64,000 bases of DNA. It comes from Paramarasmius palmivorus. Its lineage: Eukaryota; Basidiomycota; Agaricomycetes; Agaricales; Marasmiaceae. Under the pieces are notes generated by a model that saw only the letters and a program-made list of their open reading frames with translations, was not told where the DNA came from and did not search any database. The stretch lies in NCBI GenBank assembly GCA_037176845.1, contig JAYKXP010000178.1:22140-86139 (forward strand), written 5' to 3'. Below are positions 10,301-21,002 of the stretch, piece after piece (the first letter of the stretch is position 1; each line of letters starts with the position of its first letter). The position numbers were made by a program, and so were the translations under genes.

Positions 10301-11307
10301 CCATTCAAATATCCAACATTGTTATCATTTATATGTGCAGTAAAAAGAACTGGTCCATTTATATCAAACTGTATTGTACTTTGCCAAATATGTATGTGAA
10401 AGTTGTGTTTCTTTGTCAAATGAAGAACAGCTAACAAATTGTTTTTGAGTGCAGGTACATGTAGTACTCTACTGAATTCTATATCTCTACTTTGATGACC
10501 ATCTATCATAGGTCTAAACAGAACAGTGCCCATGCCCTCTGAATAAATAACTCTATCATCTGCCAATTTTATAGGAACTCTATATGGTTTGTAGTTGTGA
10601 ATCCAGCTACGATGTGGTGTCATATGAGAAGTGGCGCCTGTGTCTGTATTCCATTTGTAATTATCAGAGATTGTGTCCATTTCAGAATCAGTAAAAGCAC
10701 TTGCACTGCCGGCACTTTCAACAACTTTTGTCTCTGCCTCTGCCTTGTTTGCCTTGTTCTCTCCCTGCTTCTTCAACTCTGGACATTCATATCTCCAATG
10801 CCCTTCTCCCTGACAGTGATGACAGACCCCCGGTTTCTTCCTTGGCCCATTGCCATTTCCCCTTGAACCACCAAACCCATTTCCCTTGAACCTGCTGCCA
10901 GATACATCCTTCTTGTGCTTTATCCTATACACCCATTTAGAGCCAATTGCTTTCTTTCCTTGTGGAAGTTCAACTAGAGACCAAGTGTTGTTTGACAGAT
11001 GAGCAGCCATTTCTCCCAACATTGCATCATGCCATTTCTCAGCATGTGGGCTTGTACTTGGCTCAGCTTCAGCCAGGGCATTGTTAGCCTCTTCATCAAA
11101 GTCATCCTTCTCTTCTTCTTCATCTGTAGTATCATCTCTAATGGCTTGCTTTGGCTCTCTATGAACTTTCCACCATTCTCCAGAAGGTTGTCTATTCCTC
11201 TGGGTTCTTCTTTCAGCAATTGGTCTCTCATCTGCTAGATAAGGTGAATCCAGGAATATCAGGAAGATGCAGATGGAACAACACCAATTGCAACCTACTT
11301 GTGGCAT
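7327..11307 (-). CDS. Ty1/copia Gag(partial)-Pol polyprotein
   Basis: A single 1,326-residue frame encodes, in copia order, a CCHC zinc knuckle (C162-C165-H170-C175), a retropepsin (DTGA at 222-225), integrase (H359/H364, C394/C397; D424, D486, E522), reverse transcriptase (VDISHAF with D919; FVDD at 1003-1006) and RNase H (CDSDFGG, then SSTEAEY and the KHLDRHYFWLRD motif). This polyprotein copies genomic RNA into DNA and integrates it. All key residues appear intact. The N-terminus is abnormal: residues 1-24 read unrelated DNA, and residues 25-134 are a second copy of residues 750-865, joined in frame to the zinc-knuckle region. The normal Gag capsid part and the 5' LTR are missing, so the copy cannot be autonomous. 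Stop at 7327; the apparent start is not meaningful. Confidence 0.9.
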   Translation of the reverse strand: MPQVGCNWCCSICIFLIFLDSPYLADERPIAERRTQRNRQPSGEWWKVHREPKQAIRDDTTDEEEEKDDFDEEANNALAEAEPSTSPHAEKWHDAMLGEMAAHLSNNTWSLVELPQGKKAIGSKWVYRIKHKKDVSGSRFKGNGFGGSRGNGNGPRKKPGVCHHCQGEGHWRYECPELKKQGENKANKAEAETKVVESAGSASAFTDSEMDTISDNYKWNTDTGATSHMTPHRSWIHNYKPYRVPIKLADDRVIYSEGMGTVLFRPMIDGHQSRDIEFSRVLHVPALKNNLLAVLHLTKKHNFHIHIWQSTIQFDINGPVLFTAHINDNNVGYLNGSTIDIMESASLVSTLPLDLELWHKRFSHLNYGDISKLLKEKLVEGLRLDSDAKPDPICEPCLAGKMRANPFPSSTSRAKHVLELIHSDLHYVGVTSPSGNKYWITFIDDHSRFRAVLPLKRKSDAFQAFKQFKAWAENLLECKIKVFRCDKGGEYMSKEFLGFLEQCGIETQYTVRNRPQQNGVAERANGIMDERITAMLKESGLPKMFWAECLAALVHVWNRTPTSAVPNATPFELWYKKKPRVDHLRVWGCVAYVLVQKDKRAHLGSHMEKCIFIGYPDGVKGWKFWNPETKKVVISERAEFDERYTYRTVGKLPSVQTHSQSTPSSISPSTSVPVLPDMDQNNSSDDEDNIPDPPVTPIPPLAEEQNLEDAPQDHIPAPQNDDRRAQEDREEEDQQQENQEEEEIHLEPPADERPIAERRTQRNRRPPGEWWKVHREPKQAIRDDTTDDEEEEDDFDEEANNALAEAEPSTYKEAVTSPHAEKWHDAMLEEMAAHLSNNTWSLVELPQGKKAIGSKWVYRIKHKKDGSVERFKARLVAKGFSQRPGFDYSETFASTMRQNTLRIVLALAAIEDMHLRSVDISHAFINSDIDTEIYMKQPEGFKQGGPRIVCRLNKSLYGLKQAPRLWGEKLGSVLICAGFKKLCSDPSVYIYVRDDVKVIVPVFVDDITFASKSEDILDGMVAELATHFKLRDLGATSYLLGIEVTRNRAEHRLYLSQRQYVINKLEEFGMSECKPVTTPMTPSLALSKAQSPQTEEEANEMADIPYISAVGSLLYLATMTRPDIAYAAGVLARFNSNPGMEHWKAVKHVFRYLKGTMDMKLEYGPDSSYNDLFVTYCDSDFGGNKDNGRSTTGYFVKLGSAAVSWSSKLQPVVTLSSTEAEYIAAVAAGKEIKAMLNLLEEMGYHGPQPAKLLLDNQSTIKVAKNPEHHGRMKHLDRHYFWLRDKVVEGMIVPEYLPTDENAADMLTKALGRPKVEEFRKGMGLVL

Positions 11308-14300
11308 CTAGGTCTGTTGACACCTTTAAAGCCACTTGACTAGAACTTATCAAAGGATCCCAAGAACTATCACTAGCCTCCAAAGGTGAAAACAAGGGAA
11401 GACACTGGAGATTCATCTTTTGTTCTCAAGGCCAAAGGCATCAGCATGCAAGCACTTGCATTGCACCTGTTTTGTCTTCTAATACCAGCTCTTGAGATCC
11501 TTTTGGGTCAGTGGGTAGCAGTTATTGCCCCATCTTTTGAGAATGACACCCATGGGAGAGTGAATGAAGTGATGCTTATCACAAATCTAATACTTACCTA
11601 ATTGTGTGTTGCAGGTGTTGGAGAATAGTAGGTATTTAGAAAAGAGATGTTGCCAGAGAAGCACAGATCTTATTGAGTCTGAGTTCTTAGGACTCAGACT
11701 AGCCTCCTTATATACATGTGGAAACTATTTATGTACGTTATGCTACACATGCCCTCCACTAGGTGCTGTGGTAAATGAACAATTGAGTAATGCCCTACCA
11801 CCAGTTCAGCTCCTCACTCATCAAAACATTTGGCATCTCTCCTGCTATTCCATTCCAAGAAGAAGGCCAAACATGGTACCAAGTCCCAGAATAAACTTCC
11901 ATTGACTTCTTCTACTTCAGCCTCAAAAAAAAGCTGCAAAAAAGTCAATGTGCTCCAATCAGACTCAGCCTGGACCAACATTTCTACAGGATAATGCCAA
12001 GAAGAGTAGATGCACCTTCACCAATAAAGAACACAAACCGATCACAGAGTTCATACCTGGTATGGACACTGACAAGTGGTGAAAAAAGTTGCAGGTTCAA
12101 TCTAATCACATTTGGAAAGAGGTGTGTAACAACATTCAAGCTAATCATGTATAATCTCTCACTTGTACATAAGGTCACACAGCACCTAAAGCTTCTCAAA
12201 GGTTCTGCAAATTCCAGACAGCTAAAGGGACAGTGGGAAAATCAGCTACTAAGAGAAGGATGACTCAAAGCACTGAATGTCTTCTGGCAGAGTTTCTGGC
12301 ATTGCTAAGGGTGGATCCAACAAGTCATCCCCAGCTTCTTCAGCAATAGGTTCTGAAAAAGGATTCTAACCAGGTTGTACAATGTCCAGTTCCAGTAAAG
12401 CCTGTTTTAATGTTCTGCTCAGTCCCAAAAAGAGGCTAATGTCCAAAATGGTGTGGTGTCTGTAAGCCCAATGAAGAAAATCTGGATTGATGCTTGTCTT
12501 TGGGCACCCTCTACTACCTGAGTATTTCTGATGAACAACAGAAGGGTGGCCTGAATGGGTGGATTCTACTGTTTGGTCATAGAGTACATGGAGATCACTA
12601 CACATAACTTGTAAGTTGATACACAAGGTTTCCCACTCCTTGGGATCTTCAAAGGCTTGCCTATGCTAGGTGATTGTTAAATGTTGGTAAGACTATTGAA
12701 ACCTAAGAACTGAAGGCTCAACTGTCCTGTGATCTGTATGAACTCCTGAAATTTGCAGCAGATATGGCTCTGGACATTTGTAAGATTGTTGAAGTAGATT
12801 TCTGAAAAGTTTTTAATGCTGTTGAAAAGTGTTCTGAAGAAGCTAACCTCTTCCACAGTTAGGGCATCTATGTTGAGAGAGGCTGTGAAATCATCATGGA
12901 AGGATCACTGTGCACAGGACAACTGTGCATAGACCATCACCTAAGGACCCCAGAGTCTATCCAACCTCAGGCTTCAAAGTTTTACTTCTCTTATGGAACT
13001 CAGTAACTGCAGCCACTAAAGGGTGGCACACAGCATTAATTCCAGTGCTTATTTATCATGGCAGTTTGGTTGATTTTCAGGTCAATATGCTCCTGGCAGG
13101 AGTCATTTTCTGGATAAACACTACACAAATTTCCTAGTTTGGTGCCAGCAACTACATAGTTTGGCTGGTCCTGATTTTACATGCAAAAATAATACAGTCC
13201 CCAACATATAAAAGGTACTTTGAGGAATCATACCCTGGGATCAAGTTCTTGCTTGCAATACTCCTTTCTTCTTCCTCTATCTGCTGTTCTCCTTTCTTTA
13301 TCCACTATCTTATTCACTCCTTTGTCATTGACATCATCATAGAACTGGCCTTAAACCCCACTATACACCCTGGAGCTGTCTTCCAAGGAGTGACAAGTGA
13401 TCACAGCACATGTTCTTTGCCTGTCTTATATGCAGTTTCTAACTATTTTCCTTCTCTAGTGCAACTCTTTGCCACAATTCTGGTTGCTCCTGGGCTAGGA
13501 CAAGCTGCTATGTCTGCAGTAAATCTATGAGATTTGACAAGCCAAAAGTCTAACTTCTAGATGATTAACTCAAGTATCCATATATGGGGACCAGAGCTTC
13601 TTGCTCTTTGCAAAGAAGAATTGGAGAAAGAGTCTAACAGGAACAGTGACAGTCCTGAAATCAGAGAACTTCATAAAGTTTTCATCAATCCAACTAGTTT
13701 CATTGTTGCTGTGGTTAGCCAGCCTGTTCACTACTCTGCAGAGATTCAAATGATTTCAGGTCCACTGGTGCAATTATTATTGCCAGAACTCTGATCTCCA
13801 ACTGTCATGCTACCTTATGCATGGCTGGCCCACATGCAGCCACAAACCCAGCATGAATGGGGTGTCCAAGCATATCTCGCAGGTATCCCGTACCCCAACA
13901 ACTCCTATTATACCATCTACCTCCTCTTCCTTCTGCCTCCTCCTATCTTTTTCTCAACCTCAGGCTTATCTCTTCCATCTGAACTGGATGACTCAGTTTC
14001 TCTGGTGTTACCATCAACATGCTGCTACCTGACATGAAGGCTTCCATCTTTGGAGTGACCCCTCTTGCAAAGAGTGACAGAAAGGCAACCTTCTAAAGCC
14101 TTAACTATTTCTGTTTCTGCTCTTACATATTGTCAGAACCTAGTTTTAGATGATGGTGTATACCGCCAGTATGAAGGACAGTTGTAGCATGAAGGTAGAC
14201 AGCAACAGTTGCTGGAAGAGAGGTGATGTGGCATTTACAAACAAAATAGGAAATAGACGATGTGAGAAGGATTTGAGTGCCTATGCTCAACAGTGTTGAA

Positions 14301-17300
14301 CATTGTTACTACAGATAGAAGGTAGGTCTTGAATCAAGACCTGGAATTGGGGATAGATAACAACTAGGAAACAATTTTCCAAAGAGGTTTGAGATCTATA
14401 GAAATAATATTAGCAACTTAGACAGAGAAAGGAGCTCACCTGCAAAGTGTGGAGTGGGGGCAAATGTAAGAGTAAATTCCCATGGTTGGAAATTAAGTGA
14501 TGAGAGACATTTGAGAACTTCACTGAGACACACACACTGAAAAATGGGGAAAGAAAGCAAGAGATAGATGAATTCATGTAGCTAGCTGCATGTATAAGTA
14601 CAAGCCCATGAATCAAATACATGATACAAGTAAATGAAACATGTCCAAGCAATGTGCAATAGACCTAAATCTTGATGTCTGTTTCTTCATTGCATGACTT
14701 TGACCTGTAATCAGTGTCAAGGGGGCCACCAAGTCCCTGTTAGTGATCAGCTTTGGCAATGTCTCCACAACCACCTTGAACATTGGTTTTCTTGTGCTAG
14801 AAGTTGAAGAACATGAGAAGGGAATTGGGGGATAAATTATAGAGTTGATATAATAGATAAAAAGCAATGAAATGAGAGTAGGCATATAGGAGATGAAACA
14901 GTCTGTATTGGCTTCAGAGTCAGCTACTCCTCCACACTGGCCCAACCAGCATACAACATTTCTAATGCAGATGAGCTTGCATGCTTTGTACTGTGGGCAT
15001 TTTAGATGCTATTGGTGCTCATACTATCACACCTCTCATGGGTCATACAGGCTATCCTCAGCTTACTTCTGTAAATGGAAGTTTTTACATCACTAATCCA
15101 ATTTGTGACATTCTATATGACCATGGCTCAGATGGTCTCTACTGGAGCTCTCACAATTGGATTCTTGAAGTGGTGCAGAACTTTCAATGGGATCCAGCAA
15201 GGCTGAGGATTACCTACTACAGTGGATCTCCATTTTATTGATTAATTTCAACCTTTTAAAGAGATACTGAATATTTCTTCATTTCTGAATTGATCTAGTT
15301 AATTCTTTTCAGTGACCAGATGGCTATATCTGGAAGAAATATTTTTCAAGAAGACATGCAAGGAACCAAGATCATCCTGGAACCTCTGCTGCAAATCTAA
15401 CATTGTAGATTGTAGAAAATGCATAGCCAGTTATCAAGGCCTTTCTGGTTCGAAAGTAGGCCCACTTGCTCAGTTCATTACACTACTATTCAACATCCCA
15501 TGATTACATCCCAATTGTTTTCTTGATCTATAGAGGCAAGTGCCACTACCACTCTTTACACAGTCATCATGTAGGTTACTTTAGCCTTTGAGCCTCTTCT
15601 CTTTCACTCCTGTCCAATGGTAGCTGCTCTGAAAATAAGTAAGGAAGTCAAGTAGTCACATGACTAAAATAGTTCTGTCAACTGAACCACTATTTGCTCA
15701 GTAGATAAAATGCCCAAAAACTTCTTGGAGCAACATTTTCTCTCCTTCTCCCTCACATTCCTTTACTATTGTTCTTATTTCACCACACTCATTCAATCAC
15801 TTGAGTGTACTTGTTTCTACTTTTTCACCAACTCCTTAGGCTATAGAGAATAGTGGCAAACAAGAGGATGCAAGCAATAGCACTATGGCCAGCCAATTGG
15901 CCTCTTTACTTCCCCATCTTCAGGGTCTCACTACTAGTCCACATGCCCTCTTCCTTACTACAGGCTGTGCTTCAACATATTCAAGTTCCAGTGACAAGCC
16001 AATCTTCATCACAATCAGCTCCCCCCACACAGACCACCCAATTGACCACTTCAGACCATACTCTTTCACAATCAGCTCCTCTGTCATCACAATGGCATTT
16101 CTCAGTCACTTCCTTCTCAGTCACTTCCAATCATGAGCTGATGACTTTTTGTTCTACAACTGCTGCTCCTTTGAATGCTCCAGGACAACAGGCAGAGAAA
16201 TATCTCTCTAGCACAATTTCTTTCTTTGTCACATGCAGCTGGTGCCCCTGAATCATCCACCTTCTCTCCAACCCACACTGTCCCTTCTGCAACCTCTTTT
16301 GCAGCAGCAGTGCAGACAAGGTGAGCTCCAATCATGCTGTTTACTAGTCTTCACATGCTCAACTCAGTGACAGGCTCATCCAGCTCAGGACATCTAAGAC
16401 TTAGCCTATGTATCTAGGTTTGCTAGCTTGGTGCAGAATGTGAATCACAATTGCATGGAGCATGCTCAGCCTTCTCTTCCTCACAATAAGAAAGCCTGTG
16501 CCTTGCCTCATTGGTCCATCATTGGTGCCAAAGATTGAAGATTGTGTAGACGTGAAAGTAGTAAATCTCAAGGTGAAAGTGTTTCCTCCTCTACCAAGTT
16601 TGGCAGATTAGAAGGTAAGTATCAAGAACAAGATTATTATCTGCTTTTTCTGACAATGTTGCATAGAAACTTGATCTTTCTTCTGGCATCTTTTGATATA
16701 GCCTGAACCAAGACAGTTGAGTCAATTTTGTCATCCCTTCACCTTGTACACATCATTAGGAGCCTTTCTATTTAGATGTGCATTACAGATCTTTTTTTAG
16801 CCCTCAAAGGTCATACTGCCAGCTTACCACCTTTCTTAGCCACAGAACACCCATTCTTTGTGCTCCTATTCTATGTTAACTCTGGACATTACAATGGCCA
16901 TAATGAGACCCCCAAGCTATTCTCCAAAACTCCTCTACAAGAGGACATACTGGAGACTATATTGCACAACTAGTGCAACAGTAGAAAGATGGGCAATCAC
17001 ATGAGATAATTTCTTTGAGCTAAATGTTGGTGAGTACTGGTTTTCCTTTCAAACTTAGTATTGACTATGCTTTTAGTTGTCCATAGTTTGTATCTGGAGT
17101 TGGATGTCAATCTCAAAGAAGTACAGCTAGGTCTTGAAGACTCTGTTTGACCTCATTATTGCCTGGGATAAGGAATCATATTCTATTTTAATCCAGTCTT
17201 GAAATGCAGGAGGTGAAGAAAACCATTTTGCATGGGGATTTGTGGCTTATTTTCTCTCAAGGAACACATTGCAGCTCAGATGCCATGTCTATCTAGCTAA

Positions 17301-18361
17301 TGAACTTGAAGGTTGCCAGGTTATACCTGTAGCATCTATTGAGTCACTATTAGCACTTATCCAGGACAAGCTACTCTCAACAAATCAGAATATATGGATT
17401 ACAGTATCTTCTGATTGGGTATGTAGTGATGTATGCCTACAAGAAGTTAAACAATGACAGGATCCCTAGACCGGAGAAGAACCAAACAACAAATGGAATG
17501 ATAATGATGCACAAGGGTCAACAAGATGCAGCAAACACACTTGTTTCAAGAGTGGCACATGACCAGCACACTGCCATTTCTCACTCCAGATGCAAGTACA
17601 TTCACTTCAAGCTCAGCTGACCCAATTCAAATGCATGTTTTGAAAGTGGCACGACATTCTCTGCTGCACATTTACACATAATGATACCACATCCCAGAAT
17701 GATATTCAACAAGTCCATATCTTTCTGTCGTCCCATAACTCTTTCATCCCATTGTTCAGGGATATTGGTGTCCACCTGAGCCATAGATCCAATGGGGGGT
17801 GAAGAGGGTAACAGGAATAAGTTAGAGACACTATGTTAAGCTGCCAAAGAGGTATTTTGCCTTGATGGTCTTAGATTTTATGTGTATAGCCATAGCTACC
17901 TACTGAGAAAGTGTACATATATTTTTTAGAGCTTAGCAAACCAAGCCTGACCTGTGGATAATGAAAAATCAAGATGGATAGACAGTTAAAAGCATGAGAA
18001 GATTTTCTTTTCTTCCTCCATTGTGTCCAAGATAGCTTGTATCAAAGATGAAGTATCTATTGTCGAATTTGCATTGCAGTTGCACTTGAATTCATCCTGG
18101 TGACCAACACTAGGTGAAGCTAGCAGTCAAGGACACTTGATCTGTCAGTTTAGCTTTTGCTTCAATAACTTGTGCACTATACAGGGGGAAGGATACATAA
18201 TTCTGTTCTACTTTGTACCAGTGATTCAAATTCAAAGTTGAACACAAGCTTTCTCTCCTGGTGAGGCCAGATACCAGGCATCTTGGCATCAACAACTGAA
18301 CTTGTAAAATTGATCAATATCACAGTTTCCAGCCCCCCACAATTCCTTTGGCTATATAACC
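11308..18361. other. 7-kb stretch without a recognisable gene
   Basis: Only short frames are present (none over 132 codons), and none shows a domain I recognise. A few stretches look like decayed exons, for example about 15.0-15.24 kb and a Ser/Thr-rich segment at 15.85-16.25 kb, but the readable frames end quickly. A 9-bp perfect hairpin (AGTCTGAGT/ACTCAGACT) near 11.68 kb may be part of an old LTR. I see no inverted terminal repeats that would define an element. Confidence 0.5.
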
Positions 18362-18365
18362 AGTT

Positions 18366-18393
18366 ACGAATTCGACATGAAATGAGAATTCGT
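18366..18393 (+). repeat. 5' terminal stem-loop of the left Helentron-like copy
   Basis: ACGAATTC and GAATTCGT are perfect 8-nt complements separated by 12 nt, starting about four bases from the element's end. The same structure is present in the right copy (57678-57651, minus strand). Confidence 0.75.
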
Positions 18394-18889
18394 TCTTTAT
18401 CACCGAGTCCCAGCCAAAAAATTCAGACGTTAAGAGGGCCTCCGATGATCCGACGATAATCGGCAATTTTATGTCCGAAGGTGATTAGCGCCTGATGATA
18501 AGCGCCTAATGATAAGTGCTGATTCCAATGTGCTACCCAGTCGTTATGAGTAAACCTCACAGGAGGAGTACAAATATACTGCTTGATAGCTTAAATCTGG
18601 GTTATATATCAGTGTTACAAGTAACCAGCTATCAAAATAAAGTTAAAGGCTGGCCTTTCTTAGGTTTTGAATAATTCCCACGCCCTCTAGACCTGCAGTT
18701 CAGCTACTGGTATGCTATTATAGTGTAAATTAAGCAGCTAAGGATTGGATTTTGGGACTACTGGAGTGTGTTGAACTCTCCTATACTTAAGAGACATTAC
18801 CACTCTATTTGGTAATAATATTATATGCAGAAAAGCAGTACAAAAAGTGTAAACAGAGTGTAACTGGAAAATAAGCTTTTGAATCATGG

Positions 18890-20160
18890 GATACAGGGCA
18901 GATATTGGCATGGGGTGAGTTGGAGGACCTAGATACATTAAATACAAGCCTGGGCATATCAAATAGTACATAGTTTAGTGGGATAATGGTGTTTAAATAT
19001 CTAAAATACTGAAAATCTCCAAAATTGGGGGAATAAAATTACAGTATAAGATGTAAGGAAGCTGGGGCTTAGATATTGTGGATGAGAGATGATATATATG
19101 TTCCCTGGGTGGGATTACAATCTTGATATATGTATCTGACAAGTTTCATGTTTAAAGTAAACATATATTGCACATAGACTTGTGCATTTAAATTGATGTA
19201 TGCATATTGAAGTCAATTGTGGATGGATTTCCTTCAACTCTGGATGTATTCTTGACTGATTTTTCATTCTGAATGCAATTTTGAGGCTCCCCAAGCTCCC
19301 AGTTCACTCCCTGAAATACTACATCCATATTACATGTTTTCTGTAATTGTGCAAGAATTGATCAGTCTGGCATAAGGATTCCTGTCATGGGATACATGGA
19401 GGCAATGGATATTCCTGTTCTATGCATATTTAACAGTCTCTCATTCATTTTTGGTGATTTTAGGAGCAATCCCTATGCTCCAGCATAAAAAAACCCCTAA
19501 AAATGCGATTTTTTATATAGCAACATACAGATGTATTCAAAAAATGTGCTTTCATGGTAGGAAAGTGTATTTTGGGTGCCTGAACTTGATTCTGAACTTC
19601 CCTTGGTGCTGGGATGCTTCCCTGAGGTGCTATTCATGTACTACTGTCTGTGTTACATAACTGCACAATACATTGGATTAAACAAGATGTTGCAGATACA
19701 GGAGTGCTTGGGCAAGTATATATTCATCATCTATACACCCTAGAGTGGGTTATGAACAAGAATTATACCATCCCAATCATTCCCTGTGGTATAGTATTAC
19801 CCATATCCAAAAAAAGCGAATTTAGCTGTAATAAATCTGGAAAAATAGGCAGCTCTCCAGGATTGTAAACCCATCAAGGAAACATATATATCATCCTTCA
19901 TCCATAATATCTAAGCCCTAGCTGCATTACACCCCATCCTGTAATTTTATTCCCCTAATTTCGGAGATTTTCAGTATTTTTGATATTTAAGCACCATTAT
20001 CCCACCAATCTATGTACTATTTGGTGTCCCCAGGCTTGTATTTAATGTATCCAGGTCCTCCAACTTACCCCATGTCAATATCTGGCCTATATCTCATGAT
20101 CTAAGATATGGTTTTCCTTGTACCTGCTACTTTAGCTACTTGTTTTGCATTCTTTTACTC
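18890..20160. repeat. R1 repeat with fold-back arms, nested in the left Helentron-like copy
   Basis: About 220 bp at 18898-19120 recurs inverted at 19869-20110 (the segment around GATATATATGTTCCC and its complement), enclosing about 750 bp. The same sequence family occurs at 25.2, 29.0, 31.6 and 62 kb and in the right Helentron-like copy. No coding capacity is recognisable. It was already inside the Helentron-like element before that element duplicated, because both copies carry it. Confidence 0.7.
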
Positions 20161-20314
20161 CCTAATTGTAGAGGACCACTTCTAGAGCACATTAGGCTAT
20201 AGTCTTCTGCAAACATTGTTGATAACAACTCACATATTATCATATAAAAGAGTAGCTCAGATATAAGGAGAAGTTCTTGATTGTTGATAAGATAAAATAA
20301 TTTCAACAGGATTA

Positions 20315-20357
20315 GTAAGACTGTGCGCGATCCAACTCAGATCGCGCACAGTCTTAC
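20315..20357. repeat. Perfect 18-bp GC-rich hairpin
   Basis: GTAAGACTGTGCGCGATC is followed by a 7-nt loop and its exact complement. This is striking in AT-rich DNA. The counterpart in the right copy (55676-55718) is imperfect (AGT/TGAC differences near the base). Confidence 0.85.
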
Positions 20358-20403
20358 TCAGCATTTGATAGATAGAAAACATTTTGATATAGTGTTTCCA
20401 GAA

Positions 20404-20477
20404 GGGATTGAACCATAGGCCTTGCCCTGTGCTTGTAATCAACAATTTCCGAGGCTATTGCTAACCACTATACCATT
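20404..20477 (-). repeat. tRNA-like (pol III promoter) segment in the left Helentron-like copy
   Basis: On the minus strand a box-A-like TGGTATAGTGGTTAG is followed 60-70 bp later by box-B GGTTCAATCCC. The T-arm is imperfect and there is no clear anticodon arm. This looks like a SINE head or tRNA pseudogene. The right copy has the same sequence at 55558-55629. Confidence 0.5.
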
Positions 20478-21002
20478 GTGTCTTTATATACTGAAATGAT
20501 ACAATACACTATACCTCATCATAGACAAAGATTCTAGTGTGTATTCAAGACACATTACTGTGAGTTAATCATATATCATAACCTATGTATTGTATATCTC
20601 AACAATTAATACATAATCAGATAGCATAAAGTATTCAAGTGTAACATGTAAATACTTATATCCATCACACAAAAGGTTATATAGCTATATTGGTTTATAG
20701 TAGATATTATTCCAAAGAACTGAGCAATGGAAAAAATGTTCTTGAGCTAGTATTAATCAGCTATAATGTCCTGTCCTTAAATTATACCCACTACATCTGG
20801 AAATACACTGTATCCAGTTGTAGTAGAGATGTTAAGTTGCAGTAGGGCATGACCCTGTCACTGTAACTACCCATAACCTGGCATATCAAGTTACAGGTGC
20901 CCATATTAGGATATGAGACAGCATGTCAGGTTAGAGTCAGTTATACCAACCTGTAAATCTCCCCAATACAGTCAACAGTAGATATAGCTGTCCAATAAGA
21001 AG

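Noticed and set aside
11308..18361. A gene cluster in the 7-kb unassigned region
   Set aside because: The frames are short, have no shared strand logic and show no recognisable motif; composition alone is not evidence.
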